Below are positions 50,501 through 59,928 of a DNA stretch of 64,000 bases, piece after piece (the first letter of the stretch is position 1; the number at the start of each line of letters is the position of its first letter). The stretch lies in the NCBI RefSeq assembly GCF_900177415.1, contig NZ_FXAF01000006.1:210001-274000 (forward strand), in the 5' to 3' direction. The notes beneath the pieces are model-generated. The model worked only from the letters and a program-made list of their open reading frames with translations. It was not told the origin of the DNA and searched no databases. Made by a program: the position numbers and the translations under genes. Source of the stretch: Xaviernesmea oryzae (GTDB lineage: Bacteria; Pseudomonadota; Alphaproteobacteria; Rhizobiales; Rhizobiaceae).

Positions 50501-50693
50501 GAGTGCGGCGAGCCAGAATGCGATCGGCACCGGTGTTCTCGGCGGCATGATTTCGGCCACGGTTCTGGCGATTTTCTTCGTTCCGGCCGTCTTCGTGTTC
50601 GTCCTCACGGTATTGCGCACGAAGCGGCCAGAACCGGGACATGGCGCCGCTCCTGCGGCCGCGCCACCGGAGCCGGTGTCTTCCTCTCATTAG
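47538..50693 (+). CDS. RND efflux pump, inner-membrane transporter (HAE1 family)
   Basis: A 1051-residue AcrB/MexB-like proton antiporter. It begins MAQFFISRPILAWVFAIFIS; the proton-relay aspartates are in GILVDDAIVVVENVERIM; a second motif GLSAKNAILIVEFAKD lies in the C-terminal half. Two large periplasmic loops are present, so it is full length. With the adaptor it should expel hydrophobic or amphipathic toxicants, using a TolC-type channel encoded elsewhere. A strong terminator follows. Confidence 0.97.
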   Translation: MAQFFISRPILAWVFAIFISLAGVIALPFLPVAQYPKVAPPQLTISTNYPGASPQEIYQGVTRQIEEELNGVDGLIYFESTSDASGYITITATFVAGTDIDQASVDVQNAIRRVEPRLPQAVKSQGINVEEAGAGFLMVVSLNSTDGRLDDVGLGDYLTRNVLGELRRLDGVGRVQLFAAQRAMRVWIDPDKMVGLNLSTADISAAIAAQNAQVAAGQIGAAPNPVSQDLTATVLVHGQLSDPQQFRDIILRANPDGSTVRLRDVAQIEIGAEAYSFVSRLNGKPTAAAAVQLSSTGNAVATAAAVEAKMEELSRFFPQGIEYSIPYDTSPFVSASIEKVIHTLVEAIILVFVVMFVFLQNFRYTLIPTLVVPVALLGTLAIMLATGFSINVLTMFAMVLAIGILVDDAIVVVENVERIMAEEGLPPKEATRKAMGQITGAILGITLVLSSVFIPMAFFPGSTGIIYRQFSLTMVVSILFSAFLALSLTPALCATLLKPIPKGHHEKRGIAGWFNRSFGRLTNGYSGSVAGLARRAGRMMVVYLALLVGLGYLFVNLPGGFVPNEDQGFLIVDVQGPPEASRNRTLASLEQIENVFRAEPAVENTVAIQGFSFSGTGPNAALVFVTLKDWAERGEGNSAQEIANRANMQLFALKDATTFALSPPPIEGFGVSNGFTFRLQDRGGNGQAALNAAAGELMAKASQSGLIVGIRPEGMPDAAQLLLVIDREKANTFGVTFADINDTITANLGSSYINDFPNTGRMQRVIVQAQDKARLQAEDLLKLNVRNVHGGMVPLSSFAIAEWQKGPAQIVGYNGYPTVRISGEPAPGVSSGAAIAEMERLASELPEGFGFEWTGQSLEEITSGNQAPILFGLSILFVFLLLAGLYESWSIPLSVMLVVPLGVIGSVLAVMVRDMPNDIYFKVGLIAIIGLSAKNAILIVEFAKDYFAEGKSLAESAVAAARVRFRPIIMTSLAFTLGVVPLAIATGPSAASQNAIGTGVLGGMISATVLAIFFVPAVFVFVLTVLRTKRPEPGHGAAPAAAPPEPVSSSH

Positions 50694-50701
50694 GAAACTC
50701 G

Positions 50702-50737
50702 GAAAGCCTTGAAGTCTTCTTCAAGGCTTTCTTTTTT
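50702..50737 (+). terminator. Rho-independent terminator after the RND pump
   Basis: GAAAGCCTTGAAG (50702-50714) pairs perfectly over 13 bp with CTTCAAGGCTTTC (50719-50731) around TCTT, followed by TTTTTT. It also lies at the 3' end of the convergent lysR gene. Confidence 0.95.
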
Positions 50738-50747
50738 GGATTGGGTT

Positions 50748-51626
50748 TCAGGCCATCAGCTCGCTCATCCTGGCCACAAGGTCGTCCAGGATCGCTATGC
50801 GCCCGGCTCCGGAAGGACGGATGGCGAAATACGAGACGTCGATGCTCGGCTGAAAGGGAACCGCCACGATCGCCACCTCGGCCGCACGGATGCTGGTTTG
50901 ATCGACGATCCCCACGCCGATGCCGGAAGCGGCGAAATGGCAGCAGTTCAGCATGGATGTTTCCATCGTACTTGCCGGCGGGTGATCCGCGCTCGCAAAG
51001 GCACGGTCGAGTGCAAGCCTGAGCGGCGAGTTCCGGCCCGGGATCAGAACCCGCTGATCCTGCAGGTCGGCCGGCGTGACGACATGTCTGGATGCCAGGG
51101 CGTGACCCGGCGCCATGGCGGCGACCGCCTGTGAACTGTGCAGCAGAACCGCGTTCTTGTCTGCCATGCGCGGAGAGCTGAAGACGAAGCCGAGATCGTA
51201 CTGGTTCTTATCGACCATATCCCAGATATGCCGGCTGTTCTCGACGTCGATGACGAGCGGGAGATCGAGGCGGTTGCCGATAACATCGATGATGGCCTGA
51301 TGGAGATAAGGTCTCATAAGGGATGTCACGCTCGCAATGCGCAGGACGATGTTCTTGTGTTTGCGGATATCGTCTGCGGCTTGGGCGATCTGGTCCAGAC
51401 CGAGATAAAGCCGTTCGACTTCGCGAAAAAGCTGAGTCGCTTCTGCCGTTGGCACCAGCCGCGTGCCCTGCCTCTCGAAGAGGGTTATCTGAACCACCTC
51501 CTCGAGATCCCGGATGAGCCTGCTGACGGCAGGCTGCGTGACATTCATCGCTTCGGCGGCCGCGGTAATTCCGCCGGTCATCATCACGCTTCGGAACGCC
51601 TCGACCTGGCGAGGTTTCAAACGCAC
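50748..51626 (-). CDS. LysR-family transcriptional regulator
   Basis: A 292-residue regulator. The N-terminal helix-turn-helix (GGITAAAEAMNVTQPAVSRL) and the periplasmic-binding-protein-like effector domain are complete. The start is GTG 51626. It is divergent from the nucleoside-hydrolase operon with 132 bp between starts, the usual position for its controller, so the inducer is probably an imported nucleoside or a product of it. The gap is AT-rich but no clear T-N11-A box was fixed. Confidence 0.93.
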   Translation of the reverse strand: MRLKPRQVEAFRSVMMTGGITAAAEAMNVTQPAVSRLIRDLEEVVQITLFERQGTRLVPTAEATQLFREVERLYLGLDQIAQAADDIRKHKNIVLRIASVTSLMRPYLHQAIIDVIGNRLDLPLVIDVENSRHIWDMVDKNQYDLGFVFSSPRMADKNAVLLHSSQAVAAMAPGHALASRHVVTPADLQDQRVLIPGRNSPLRLALDRAFASADHPPASTMETSMLNCCHFAASGIGVGIVDQTSIRAAEVAIVAVPFQPSIDVSYFAIRPSGAGRIAILDDLVARMSELMA

Positions 51627-51758
51627 TGCCTTATCCCTTCATAACATTTGCGCATGAACCGTGTACTAAATGCAATTTTTCTTTTGCTGGCGAAAGCTTT
51701 ATTTGCGCCTTAATCCGCAGGGAGAGCGCGGATTTCGGACAACCGGAGGAGCTCCATC

Positions 51759-53309
51759 ATGAAATTCCTTACGATCGCAGCCGCATTGGCAGCGTCTGTT
51801 TTCGCCGTACCGTTCGCAACTCACGCGAAGGACCTTACCGTGGGCTTGGCGGCATCCACGACATCCATGGATCCGCAATTCTATGTGGTCGGCCCCAATA
51901 GCGCCATGGCGCGCAATATCTTCGATGGCCTCGTCAACCAGGATGCCAAGCAGCAGATTCAGCCTGCGCTTGCCGTATCCTGGCAGACCATCGACGACAC
52001 CACCTGGGAATTCAAGCTGCGCCCGAACGTCAAGTTTCATGACGGCAGCGATTTCACTGCGGAAGACGTCGTGGCAAGCATCAAGCGCGTCCCGCTGGCG
52101 TCGACCAACAGCCCGAGCTCCTTCGCGGCCTATGTGAAGGCGATCACCGAGGTAACGGCGGTCGACCCGCTGACGGTCCGCATCAAGACCGACGGCCCGA
52201 CGCCGCTGCTTCTCAACAATCTCAGCCGTATCGCCATCCTCCCGGCGGAGATGGAGAAGACGACGACGGAAGAGATGAATTCCGGCAAGGGGGTTGTCGG
52301 CACCGGCCCGTTCAAGTTCGTCTCCTGGACGCCGGACGACAATGTCGTGGTAGAACGCAACGACGGCTATTGGGGCGAGAAGGCTGCCTGGGACAAGGTC
52401 ACCTTCCGGGTTTTCAAGAACAGCAGCGCCCGTGTGGCGGCCATTCTCTCCGGCGACGTGGATATGATCGAGAGCATCCCGACCGCCGACACGCGAAAGC
52501 TTCAGGCCTCCGACAAGCTGAAGGTCGTCAACGTTGCCGGCAACCGCATCATGTATCTGCATATGGATCAAGATCGTGAAGTGTCGCCTTTCGCCAAGGG
52601 GCCGGACGGCAAGAACCCGCTGTTGAAGCCGGAAGTACGCCGTGCGCTCTCGCTTTCGATCAACCGCGAGGCGCTCGTCGACCGCATCATGGACGGGCAG
52701 GGCGTGCCGGCCGGCCAGGTCGTTCCGGAAGGCTATTTCGGCTACGATCCGTCGATCAAGGTCGATCCCTATGACCCGAACAAGGCCAAGCAACTGCTCG
52801 CCGATGCGGGCTACCCGGAAGGCTTCTCGCTGACCTTCCATGCCTCGAACGACCGGTATCCGAACGATTCCAAGGTCGCTCAGGCGATCGGCCAGTTCTT
52901 CAGCCGCATCGGCGTCAAGACGGAAGTGGCCACGCTCCCCGGCAGTGTCTATTTCACCCGCGCTTCCGCGCTTGAATTCAGTTTCATCATGGGCGGTGCC
53001 GCCGTCGAAACCGGCGAGGCATCCGGCGTGCTCGGCCCGATCCTGGAAACCTATGGCGAAAAGGCCGGGCAGGGCAATCGCGGCCGTTACTCCAATCCGG
53101 AATTCGACAAGGCTTTGACCGAAGCCCGCAGAACGCTGGACGACACGAGGCGCGAGGAACTTCTGAGGAAGGCGACGGAAATCGCCATGACCGACCTCGG
53201 CGTCATTCCCGTCTTCTATCTGGCCAACACCTGGGCGGTCAAAGACGGGCTATCCTACGAAGGCCGCTCGGATGGTTACACGCTTCCCTACTATGTGAAG
53301 CCCAACTGA
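51759..53309 (+). CDS. Peptide-type ABC transporter, substrate-binding protein of the nucleoside-hydrolase operon
   Basis: A 516-residue SBP_bac_5 protein with a Sec signal peptide (MKFLTIAAALAASVFAVPFATHA, 1-23) and RBS GGAGGAG. It has KFHDGSDFTAEDVVASIKRV, VGTGPFKFVSW and VRRALSLSINREALVDRIMD. First gene of an eight-gene operon that continues without a hairpin into the DHDPS-family gene 21 bp later. The enzymes downstream suggest it captures a nucleoside-containing compound, although the family is named for peptides. Confidence 0.93.
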   Translation: MKFLTIAAALAASVFAVPFATHAKDLTVGLAASTTSMDPQFYVVGPNSAMARNIFDGLVNQDAKQQIQPALAVSWQTIDDTTWEFKLRPNVKFHDGSDFTAEDVVASIKRVPLASTNSPSSFAAYVKAITEVTAVDPLTVRIKTDGPTPLLLNNLSRIAILPAEMEKTTTEEMNSGKGVVGTGPFKFVSWTPDDNVVVERNDGYWGEKAAWDKVTFRVFKNSSARVAAILSGDVDMIESIPTADTRKLQASDKLKVVNVAGNRIMYLHMDQDREVSPFAKGPDGKNPLLKPEVRRALSLSINREALVDRIMDGQGVPAGQVVPEGYFGYDPSIKVDPYDPNKAKQLLADAGYPEGFSLTFHASNDRYPNDSKVAQAIGQFFSRIGVKTEVATLPGSVYFTRASALEFSFIMGGAAVETGEASGVLGPILETYGEKAGQGNRGRYSNPEFDKALTEARRTLDDTRREELLRKATEIAMTDLGVIPVFYLANTWAVKDGLSYEGRSDGYTLPYYVKPN

Positions 53310-53330
53310 TCCCGGAAAGGACGGTCCATC

Positions 53331-54212
53331 ATGTCTTTCAGCGGCGTATTCCCCTATCTCGTCTCGCCGGTCGATCAGTCCGGCAAGGTCATGGACGGCG
53401 TGCTGACGGATCTGGTGGATCACCTTGTCGAGGCGGGCGTCCATGGTTTGACGCCGCTCGGCAGCACCGGCGAATTTGCCTATCTCTCCCAAGAGCAGAG
53501 ACGTCACGTCGTCGATACGGTGATTTCGGCCAATCGCGGCCGGGTCCCCGTTGTCGCCGGCGTGGCGTCAACGTCGACTGCCGACGCCGTTGCACAGACG
53601 GAATATATGGTCGAGGCCGGTGCCGATGGCATTCTGGCGATCCTGGAAGCCTATTTCCCGATCAGCGACGAGGGTGTCGAAGCCTATTTCACGGCGATCG
53701 CCAGAGCCGCGAAAGGACGTCCGGTCGTTCTCTACACCAATCCGCAGTTTCAGCGCTCGGATCTGACATTGCCGGTCATCGAACGTCTGAGCCATGTCGA
53801 GAACATCCGCTACATCAAGGATGCCTCCACCAATACCGGGCGCCTCCTCTCCATCATCGAGCGGACCCGCGGCCGGATGGACGTGTTCGCCGCTTCCGCT
53901 CATATTCCGGCTTGCGTGATGATGATCGGCGGGGTCGGCTGGATGGCCGGTCCCGCCTGCATCGTCCCTCGGCAGAGCATTGCTCTCTATGAGGCCGCAA
54001 GGGCAGGCGACTGGGCTAAGGCCATGGAACTGCAGCGGCCTCTCTGGAAGGTCAACGAAATCTTCGCGAAATATTCGATCGCCGCATGCATCAAGACGGC
54101 GCTCGAACTGCAAGGCTTTCCGGTCGGCGCGCCGATCGCTCCGCAGGCTGCGCTCGGTGAGGCCGCCCGCGCGGAGATCGGCGCGGTGCTGCGCGATGTC
54201 GGCGCTCTCTGA
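53331..54212 (+). CDS. Dihydrodipicolinate synthase/N-acetylneuraminate lyase family protein (B)
   Basis: A 293-residue enzyme with the Schiff-base lysine K163 (YIKDAS), tyrosine Y135 (VVLYTNP) and the GSTGE loop (44-48). It differs clearly from the family member at 34071 (which has GTNGD). Located between an import gene and nucleoside hydrolases, it probably cleaves or joins a keto-acid derived from the imported compound; a lysine-pathway role is unlikely here. Confidence 0.9.
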   Translation: MSFSGVFPYLVSPVDQSGKVMDGVLTDLVDHLVEAGVHGLTPLGSTGEFAYLSQEQRRHVVDTVISANRGRVPVVAGVASTSTADAVAQTEYMVEAGADGILAILEAYFPISDEGVEAYFTAIARAAKGRPVVLYTNPQFQRSDLTLPVIERLSHVENIRYIKDASTNTGRLLSIIERTRGRMDVFAASAHIPACVMMIGGVGWMAGPACIVPRQSIALYEAARAGDWAKAMELQRPLWKVNEIFAKYSIAACIKTALELQGFPVGAPIAPQAALGEAARAEIGAVLRDVGAL

Positions 54213-54253
54213 GCGTCGGTTTTCCCATTCGATACACCACAGGCAATTTCAGA

Positions 54254-55213
54254 ATGACTGCAATTCCGATCATCATCGACTGCGATCCCGGGATCGACGA
54301 CGCGATCGCGCTTCTCACTGCGTTCGTCTCTCCGGAACTGGAAATCCTCGGCATCACGCCCGTCTGCGGCAACCAGCCGCTCGAACGGACGGTCCGCAAC
54401 GCCCTTCAGGTTTGCGAGCTCGGCGGCCGGACCGACATCCCCGTCTATGCCGGTTGCTTCCGGCCGATGTTCCGGGAGCCCATTTATGGCCAGTTTCACG
54501 GAAAGAACGGCCTCGGCAACACCACGCTGCCGGAACCGATCAAGACTGCCGAAAGCAAATCCGCGGTTGATTTTCTCATCGAGACGCTGAGTGCTGCAGG
54601 AAACGAAGGCAAACGGATTACAATCTGCTGTCTTGGACCGATGACCAATCTGGCGGTCGCCTTGCGGATGAAGCCGCAGATCGCCGAGGGCATCGAGCGG
54701 GTGGTGATGATGGGCGGGGCCTATCGCGAACCCGGCAACCGTACCATGACGTCGGAATTCAATGTTCTTGCCGATCCGCATGCGGCACATGTGGTCTTTT
54801 CCAGCGGCGTACAGATCGTGGCGCTGGCGCTCGACGCGACGCATCAGGTCATGCTGAAGCCGGAGCATGTCGCGCAGTTTTCCGAAGTGAGCGGGCGTAT
54901 TTCCGAAACCCTGGCCGAGCTGATGGCATTCTGGGACCGCAACGACGTGCGCCGCTACGGATCGCGCGGCGGTCCGCTGCATGATCCGCTCGTGATCGCC
55001 TATCTGCTCGCTCCCGGCCTCTTCAAGACGCAGCGTGCCCGCGTCTTTGTCGAGCATGAAAGCGAATTGTGCATGGGGCAGACGATTGCCGACTGGTATG
55101 GCAAGAGCGGTCTGGAGCCCAATGCGGATATTGTCACCAGGGTCGATGCCGAGGGCGTGATCGAATTCTTCCTCGAGCGGCTTTCGCGCTATGCCGAGAA
55201 GGCCGTGGCATGA
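54254..55213 (+). CDS. Nucleoside hydrolase (inosine/uridine-preferring family), first copy
   Basis: A 319-residue N-ribohydrolase releasing ribose from nucleosides. The calcium site DCDPGIDDA spans 9-17, the substrate motif FHGKNGLGN includes H82, EFNVLADPHAA lies at 168-178, and the catalytic pair H243-D244 is in GGPLHDPL. No signal peptide, so it is cytosolic. Four-nt overlap with the second hydrolase gene. Confidence 0.94.
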   Translation: MTAIPIIIDCDPGIDDAIALLTAFVSPELEILGITPVCGNQPLERTVRNALQVCELGGRTDIPVYAGCFRPMFREPIYGQFHGKNGLGNTTLPEPIKTAESKSAVDFLIETLSAAGNEGKRITICCLGPMTNLAVALRMKPQIAEGIERVVMMGGAYREPGNRTMTSEFNVLADPHAAHVVFSSGVQIVALALDATHQVMLKPEHVAQFSEVSGRISETLAELMAFWDRNDVRRYGSRGGPLHDPLVIAYLLAPGLFKTQRARVFVEHESELCMGQTIADWYGKSGLEPNADIVTRVDAEGVIEFFLERLSRYAEKAVA

Positions 55214-56187
55214 GCATTCACAAGGTCATCATCGATACGGATCCGGGCGTGGACGATGCCGCAGCCATCCTGATGGCGCTGGCCTCGCCGGAAATCGATG
55301 TGCTTGGCCTCACCGTCGTCGCGGGAAACGTTCCGCTGGAGGACGCTGCCGCGAACGCCTGCAAGATCGTCGGCCTGTCCGGCCGGAGCGACGTCCCGGT
55401 CCATGCGGGCGCGCCGGGCCCGCTGGTCAGGGATCAGGTCTTCGGCAAATATGCGCGGATCGGCGCGTTCGGCGATGATCTCGTAGCCGGAAGCGGCGTC
55501 AGGCCGGCTGACGAGCATGCGGTGCATTTCATCGTCCGGAAGACTCGCGAGGCGACCGAAGCGGGCGATCCGATCACCATCTGCGCCATCGGGCCGCTCA
55601 CCAATATAGCGCTCGCGCTGATCCAGCATCCCGATGTGGCGCGCGGTATCCGCCAGGTCGTCTCGATGGGCGGGGCGTTCACTGCGCTCGGCCACCGCAC
55701 GCCCTGGGCCGAGTTCAACATCTATGCGGACCCGCACGCAGCCGAGATCGTCTATCGGTCCGGCGTATCGGTCGTGGTCATGCCCCTCGACATGACGTTC
55801 CAGGCGCTGTTCACGCAAAAGCATTTCGAGCGTTTTGCCGAAGAGGGCGGGCAGGCGGGTGCTGCGCTCTTCAATTTGTTTTCCAGATTCGATCGCAGTG
55901 ACATCGACCGTTTCGGCCGGCCGGGAGGCCCCATTCACGATGCCACGACGATCGCCTGGCTGATCCGGCCCGATCTTTTCAAAAGCCGGAAGGCCGCCGT
56001 CGGCGTGCAGGTCACCGGCCTCACGAAGGGCCACACCTACGCCGATTTCCACCAAAAGATAGCCCATGTCGCGGATGCGACCGTCGTTACCGATATGGAC
56101 GAGGCGGGCTTCATCAATCTGCTGATCGAGCGGATATCGCGCTATGGACGCGCTGCCCCGCCCGAGGCCAAGTTGCTGGGAGGCTGA
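55210..56187 (+). CDS. Nucleoside hydrolase family protein, second copy
   Basis: A 325-residue paralogue. The calcium site DTDPGVDDA spans 9-17, EFNIYADPHAA is at 168-178 and H243-D244 in GGPIHDAT are kept. The loop holding H82 in the first copy reads YARIGAFGDD here, so that histidine is lost and the active-site loop differs. The two enzymes probably split different nucleosides or one acts on a modified base. ATG 55210 overlaps the previous stop (ATGA). Confidence 0.92.
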   Translation: MSIHKVIIDTDPGVDDAAAILMALASPEIDVLGLTVVAGNVPLEDAAANACKIVGLSGRSDVPVHAGAPGPLVRDQVFGKYARIGAFGDDLVAGSGVRPADEHAVHFIVRKTREATEAGDPITICAIGPLTNIALALIQHPDVARGIRQVVSMGGAFTALGHRTPWAEFNIYADPHAAEIVYRSGVSVVVMPLDMTFQALFTQKHFERFAEEGGQAGAALFNLFSRFDRSDIDRFGRPGGPIHDATTIAWLIRPDLFKSRKAAVGVQVTGLTKGHTYADFHQKIAHVADATVVTDMDEAGFINLLIERISRYGRAAPPEAKLLGG

Positions 56188-56192
56188 TCCCT

Positions 56193-57167
56193 ATGAGCGG
56201 TTATCTGCTAAGCCGGTCGATACAGACCATTCTGACCCTTTTCGTCATGTCGGTCCTGGTGTTCGTCGGACTTTATCTCGTCGGCAATCCGGTCGACGTG
56301 CTGCTGAGCCCGACGGCGACGCCGGCCGAGCGCCTTCAGGTCATCCAGTCCTTCGGGCTCGACAAGCCGGTCCTGGAACAATACTGGCTTTTCCTCACAC
56401 GTGCATTGTCGGGCGATCTCGGCAATTCCTTCGTCTTCAACCAGCCGGCCCTGACCCTGATCCTGAACCGCATGCCGGCGACGCTGGAGCTTGCCTTCGT
56501 GGCGCTGGTCATGGCGCTGATTGCCGGAATTCCGCTCGGCGTCTATGCCGGTCTGAAGCCGAAGGGATTGATCTCGAAGTCGATCATGACCTTCTCGATC
56601 CTCGGCTTCAGCCTGCCCACCTTCTGGATCGGCCTCGTGATGATCATGTTGTTCAGCGTACAGCTCGGCTGGCTGCCGGCATCGGGCCGTGGAGACACGG
56701 TGCCGGTCTTCGGCGTCCCGGTCAGCCTCTTCACGCTGGATGGCCTCTCCCATCTTCTGCTGCCCGCGTTCAATCTGGCGCTCTTCAAGATCTCGCTCGT
56801 CATCCGCCTGACCCGCGCGGGCGTCATGGAGACGATGCAGCTCGATTTCGTGCGCTTCGCCAGGGCCAAGGGGCTCACCGAACGCCGCATCGTGCTCGTC
56901 CACGTCCTCAAGAACACGCTGATCCCGCTGATCACGGTGATCGGCCTTGAGCTCGGTTCCCTGATCGCCTTCGCGGTCGTCACCGAGACCATCTTCGCCT
57001 GGCCCGGCATGGGCAAGCTGATCATCGACGCCATCGCCGTTCTCGATCGCCCGGTCATCCTCGCCTACCTGATGATCACGGTCGTGATGTTCAGCGTCAT
57101 CAACCTGCTCGTCGACATCCTCTATTCGATCGTCGATCCACGCGTTCGTCTTGAAGGGAATTCGTGA
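56193..57167 (+). CDS. Peptide-type ABC transporter, permease (DppB-like)
   Basis: A 324-residue inner-membrane permease: LVGNPVDVLLSPTATPAERL and GLDKPVLEQYWLFLTR after span 1, EAA loop FVRFARAKGLTERRIVLVHV and the end YSIVDPRVRLEGNS. It starts 5 bp after the second hydrolase gene and overlaps the next permease by one base. Confidence 0.94.
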   Translation: MSGYLLSRSIQTILTLFVMSVLVFVGLYLVGNPVDVLLSPTATPAERLQVIQSFGLDKPVLEQYWLFLTRALSGDLGNSFVFNQPALTLILNRMPATLELAFVALVMALIAGIPLGVYAGLKPKGLISKSIMTFSILGFSLPTFWIGLVMIMLFSVQLGWLPASGRGDTVPVFGVPVSLFTLDGLSHLLLPAFNLALFKISLVIRLTRAGVMETMQLDFVRFARAKGLTERRIVLVHVLKNTLIPLITVIGLELGSLIAFAVVTETIFAWPGMGKLIIDAIAVLDRPVILAYLMITVVMFSVINLLVDILYSIVDPRVRLEGNS

Positions 57168-58105
57168 TGAACCAGGAGACAAACACGACCACCTCCGTTC
57201 ACGTCGGCAATAATGGTGGCAAACCGCCCGTATCCCGCTCGCCCTTCCGCCAGACGATCTCGGCCTTGCTGCAGGATAAACTGGCGCTTATCGGCATCGT
57301 GCTGGTGCTGATCTTCGTCATCGCGGCAGTTCTGGCGCCGGTCATCGCGCCCCAGAACCCTTACGATTTGTCGCAGCTCGACATCCTCGACGGCCGCTTG
57401 CCGCCGGGTTCGGAAAGCATGAACGGGCTTGTCTATGTGATCGGCACGGACGACCAGGGCCGCGATCTTCTGAGCGCTATTCTTTACGGACTTCGCACGA
57501 GCATTCTCGTCGGCATATCGAGTGCCGCGATCGCGCTGATTGTGGGCGCCTCGATCGGGCTTGTGAGCGCTTATGCCGGCGGCCGTGTCGATTCCGTCCT
57601 GATGCGCATCGTCGATATCCAGCTCAGCTTTCCGGCGATCCTGATCGCCCTGATCTTCCTCGCCATCCTTGGGCAGGGCGTCGACAAGATCATCCTCGCG
57701 CTCATCGTGACGCAATGGGCCTATTACGCCCGCACCATCCGTGGATCGGCGCTCGTCGAACGCAAGCGTGCCTATGTGGATGCCGCCCGCTCCATGGCGC
57801 TGCCAGACCGGCGCATCCTCTTCCGGCATATCCTGCCGAACTGCCTGCCGCCGCTGATCGTCGTGGCCACCATGCGCGTCGCCTATGCCATCATGCTGGA
57901 AGCGACCCTCTCCTTCCTCGGCATCGGTCTGCCGGTGACGGAACCGTCGCTCGGGCTGCTGATCTCGAACGGCTTCGAATATCTTCTCTCCGGGGATTAC
58001 TGGATCAGCTTCTTCCCCGGTCTTGCGCTGCTGCTGCTCATCGTCGCGATCAACCTGATCGGCGATGCCCTGCGCGATATCCTCAATCCCCGGCGGGAAG
58101 GCTGA
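57167..58105 (+). CDS. Peptide-type ABC transporter, permease (DppC-like)
   Basis: A 312-residue permease with a polar N-terminal tail, then VIGTDDQGRDLLSAILYGLR and the EAA loop YVDAARSMALPDRRILFRHI. ATG 57167 follows AAGGGAA; a GTG three bases earlier is possible. Fits the DppB-like partner. Confidence 0.94.
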   Translation: MNQETNTTTSVHVGNNGGKPPVSRSPFRQTISALLQDKLALIGIVLVLIFVIAAVLAPVIAPQNPYDLSQLDILDGRLPPGSESMNGLVYVIGTDDQGRDLLSAILYGLRTSILVGISSAAIALIVGASIGLVSAYAGGRVDSVLMRIVDIQLSFPAILIALIFLAILGQGVDKIILALIVTQWAYYARTIRGSALVERKRAYVDAARSMALPDRRILFRHILPNCLPPLIVVATMRVAYAIMLEATLSFLGIGLPVTEPSLGLLISNGFEYLLSGDYWISFFPGLALLLLIVAINLIGDALRDILNPRREG

Positions 58106-58108
58106 GTC

Positions 58109-59914
58109 ATGACCAAACCGGCACTTTCGATCTCCAACCTCAACACCTCCTTCCGCGTCGACGGCGAGTGGCAGAACGTCGTCCGCGACGTGAGCTTCGA
58201 TATCGGCGAAAAGGAAACCGTCGCGGTCGTCGGCGAGTCCGGCTCGGGCAAGAGCGTGACCGCCATGTCGATCATGCGGCTCCTCTCTCCGGCCAATTCC
58301 CGCGTCACCGGCAGGATCGAGTTCGAGGGCAGAAACCTCCTTGATCTTCCGCTTGGCGAGATGCAGTCCATTCGCGGAAACCGCATCGGCATGATCTTCC
58401 AGGAGCCAATGACCAGCCTCAATCCGGTGCTGAGGATCGGCCAGCAGATCACTGAGGTTCTCGTACAGCATCGCGGCATGACGTATTCTCAGGCGGAAGC
58501 CGAAGCCGTCCGGCTTCTGGAGAAGGTTCGCATTCCGTCGGCCAGGTCGCGCCTCAACGAATACCCGATGAACTTCTCCGGCGGGATGCGCCAGCGCGTC
58601 GTGATCGCGATCGCGCTTGCCTGCGATCCGAAGCTCCTGATCGCCGACGAACCCACCACGGCGCTCGACGTCACTATCCAGGCGCAGATCCTGGAGCTCA
58701 TCAAGACGCTGCAGGAAGAGGAGGGCATGTCTGTTCTCTTCATCACTCACGACATGGGCGTGGTGGCCGAAATTTCCGATCGCACCGTGGTCATGTATCG
58801 TGGCGAGGCCGTCGAGAGCGGCACGACACGCGACATCTTCAAGGCGGCGAAACATCCTTACACCCGCGCGCTTCTGTCCGCGGTTCCGCAGCTCGGTTCC
58901 ATGCGTGGCCTCGAACGGCCACTCCGCTTTCCGCAGGTTGATATGAAGACCGGCGAGATCCAGCCGGTTAAACCGACCGAGGACACGGTGAAGCGAAATG
59001 CCGATCCCATCCTCAAGGTCGACAATCTCGTCACTCGCTTCGCCATCAAGAAGGGTTTCCTGCGCAAGACGATCGGCCGCATCCACGCCGTCGAAGGCGT
59101 TTCCCTCGAATTGCGGCAGGGCGAGACGCTGTCGCTCGTCGGCGAATCCGGTTGCGGCAAGTCGACAACCGGCCGATCCATCATCCGGCTGACCGATCCG
59201 ACCGCCGGCGAAATCCGCATCGACGGAAAGAATGTGCTCGGCGCCGGAAAGTCGCAGTTGGCGGATATACGCCGCGAAGCGCAGATGATCTTCCAGGACC
59301 CGTTCGAAAGCCTCAATCCGCGCATCAGGATCGGCGAGGCGATCGCGGAGCCTATCATCGCGCATGGGCTTGCCACCGCTGCGGAGGCGAAGAAGCGTGT
59401 CGGGGAACTGCTGGAACGGGTCGGCCTCTCCGCATCGATGGCGAACCGTTTTCCGCATGAGTTCTCGGGTGGCCAGCGTCAGCGCGTCTGCATCGCAAGA
59501 GCCCTTGCGCTCGAACCCAAGCTGATCATCGCCGACGAATCCGTTTCGGCCCTCGATGTCTCGGTCAAGGCCCAGGTCATCAATCTCATGCTCGACCTGC
59601 AGGAGAAATACGGGCTCGGCTATCTCTTCATCTCCCACGATATGGCCGTCGTGGAACGGATCAGCCACCGGGTGGCGGTGATGTATCTCGGTGAAATCGT
59701 CGAGATCGGCCCTCGGCAGGCCGTCTTCGAAAATCCGCAGCACGAATACACGAAGCGGCTGATGGCGGCGGTGCCGATCGCCGATCCCTCGCGCCGGCAG
59801 ACGCGCCGGATTTCGAGCGACGAGATCAAGAGCCCTTTCCGCACGGTCGACTATGCGCCGCCGCAGCGCCGCTATCAGGAGGCCGGGGACGGGCATTTCT
59901 TCCAGGTCGCGTAA
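58109..59914 (+). CDS. Peptide-type ABC transporter, fused double ATP-binding protein
   Basis: A 601-residue chain with two ATPase domains. Domain 1: [31 protein letters not shown]. Domain 2 (from about 295): [31 protein letters not shown]. The linker is longer than in the fused ATPase at 34983. It starts 3 bp after the permease stop and completes the importer of this operon. Confidence 0.94.
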   Translation: MTKPALSISNLNTSFRVDGEWQNVVRDVSFDIGEKETVAVVGESGSGKSVTAMSIMRLLSPANSRVTGRIEFEGRNLLDLPLGEMQSIRGNRIGMIFQEPMTSLNPVLRIGQQITEVLVQHRGMTYSQAEAEAVRLLEKVRIPSARSRLNEYPMNFSGGMRQRVVIAIALACDPKLLIADEPTTALDVTIQAQILELIKTLQEEEGMSVLFITHDMGVVAEISDRTVVMYRGEAVESGTTRDIFKAAKHPYTRALLSAVPQLGSMRGLERPLRFPQVDMKTGEIQPVKPTEDTVKRNADPILKVDNLVTRFAIKKGFLRKTIGRIHAVEGVSLELRQGETLSLVGESGCGKSTTGRSIIRLTDPTAGEIRIDGKNVLGAGKSQLADIRREAQMIFQDPFESLNPRIRIGEAIAEPIIAHGLATAAEAKKRVGELLERVGLSASMANRFPHEFSGGQRQRVCIARALALEPKLIIADESVSALDVSVKAQVINLMLDLQEKYGLGYLFISHDMAVVERISHRVAVMYLGEIVEIGPRQAVFENPQHEYTKRLMAAVPIADPSRRQTRRISSDEIKSPFRTVDYAPPQRRYQEAGDGHFFQVA

Positions 59915-59928
59915 CAGGAGATTATGCC

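Noticed and set aside
51627..51758. Specific LysR box in the divergent gap
   Set aside because: Several T-N11-A matches are possible in AT-rich DNA and none has a convincing dyad, so no site is claimed.
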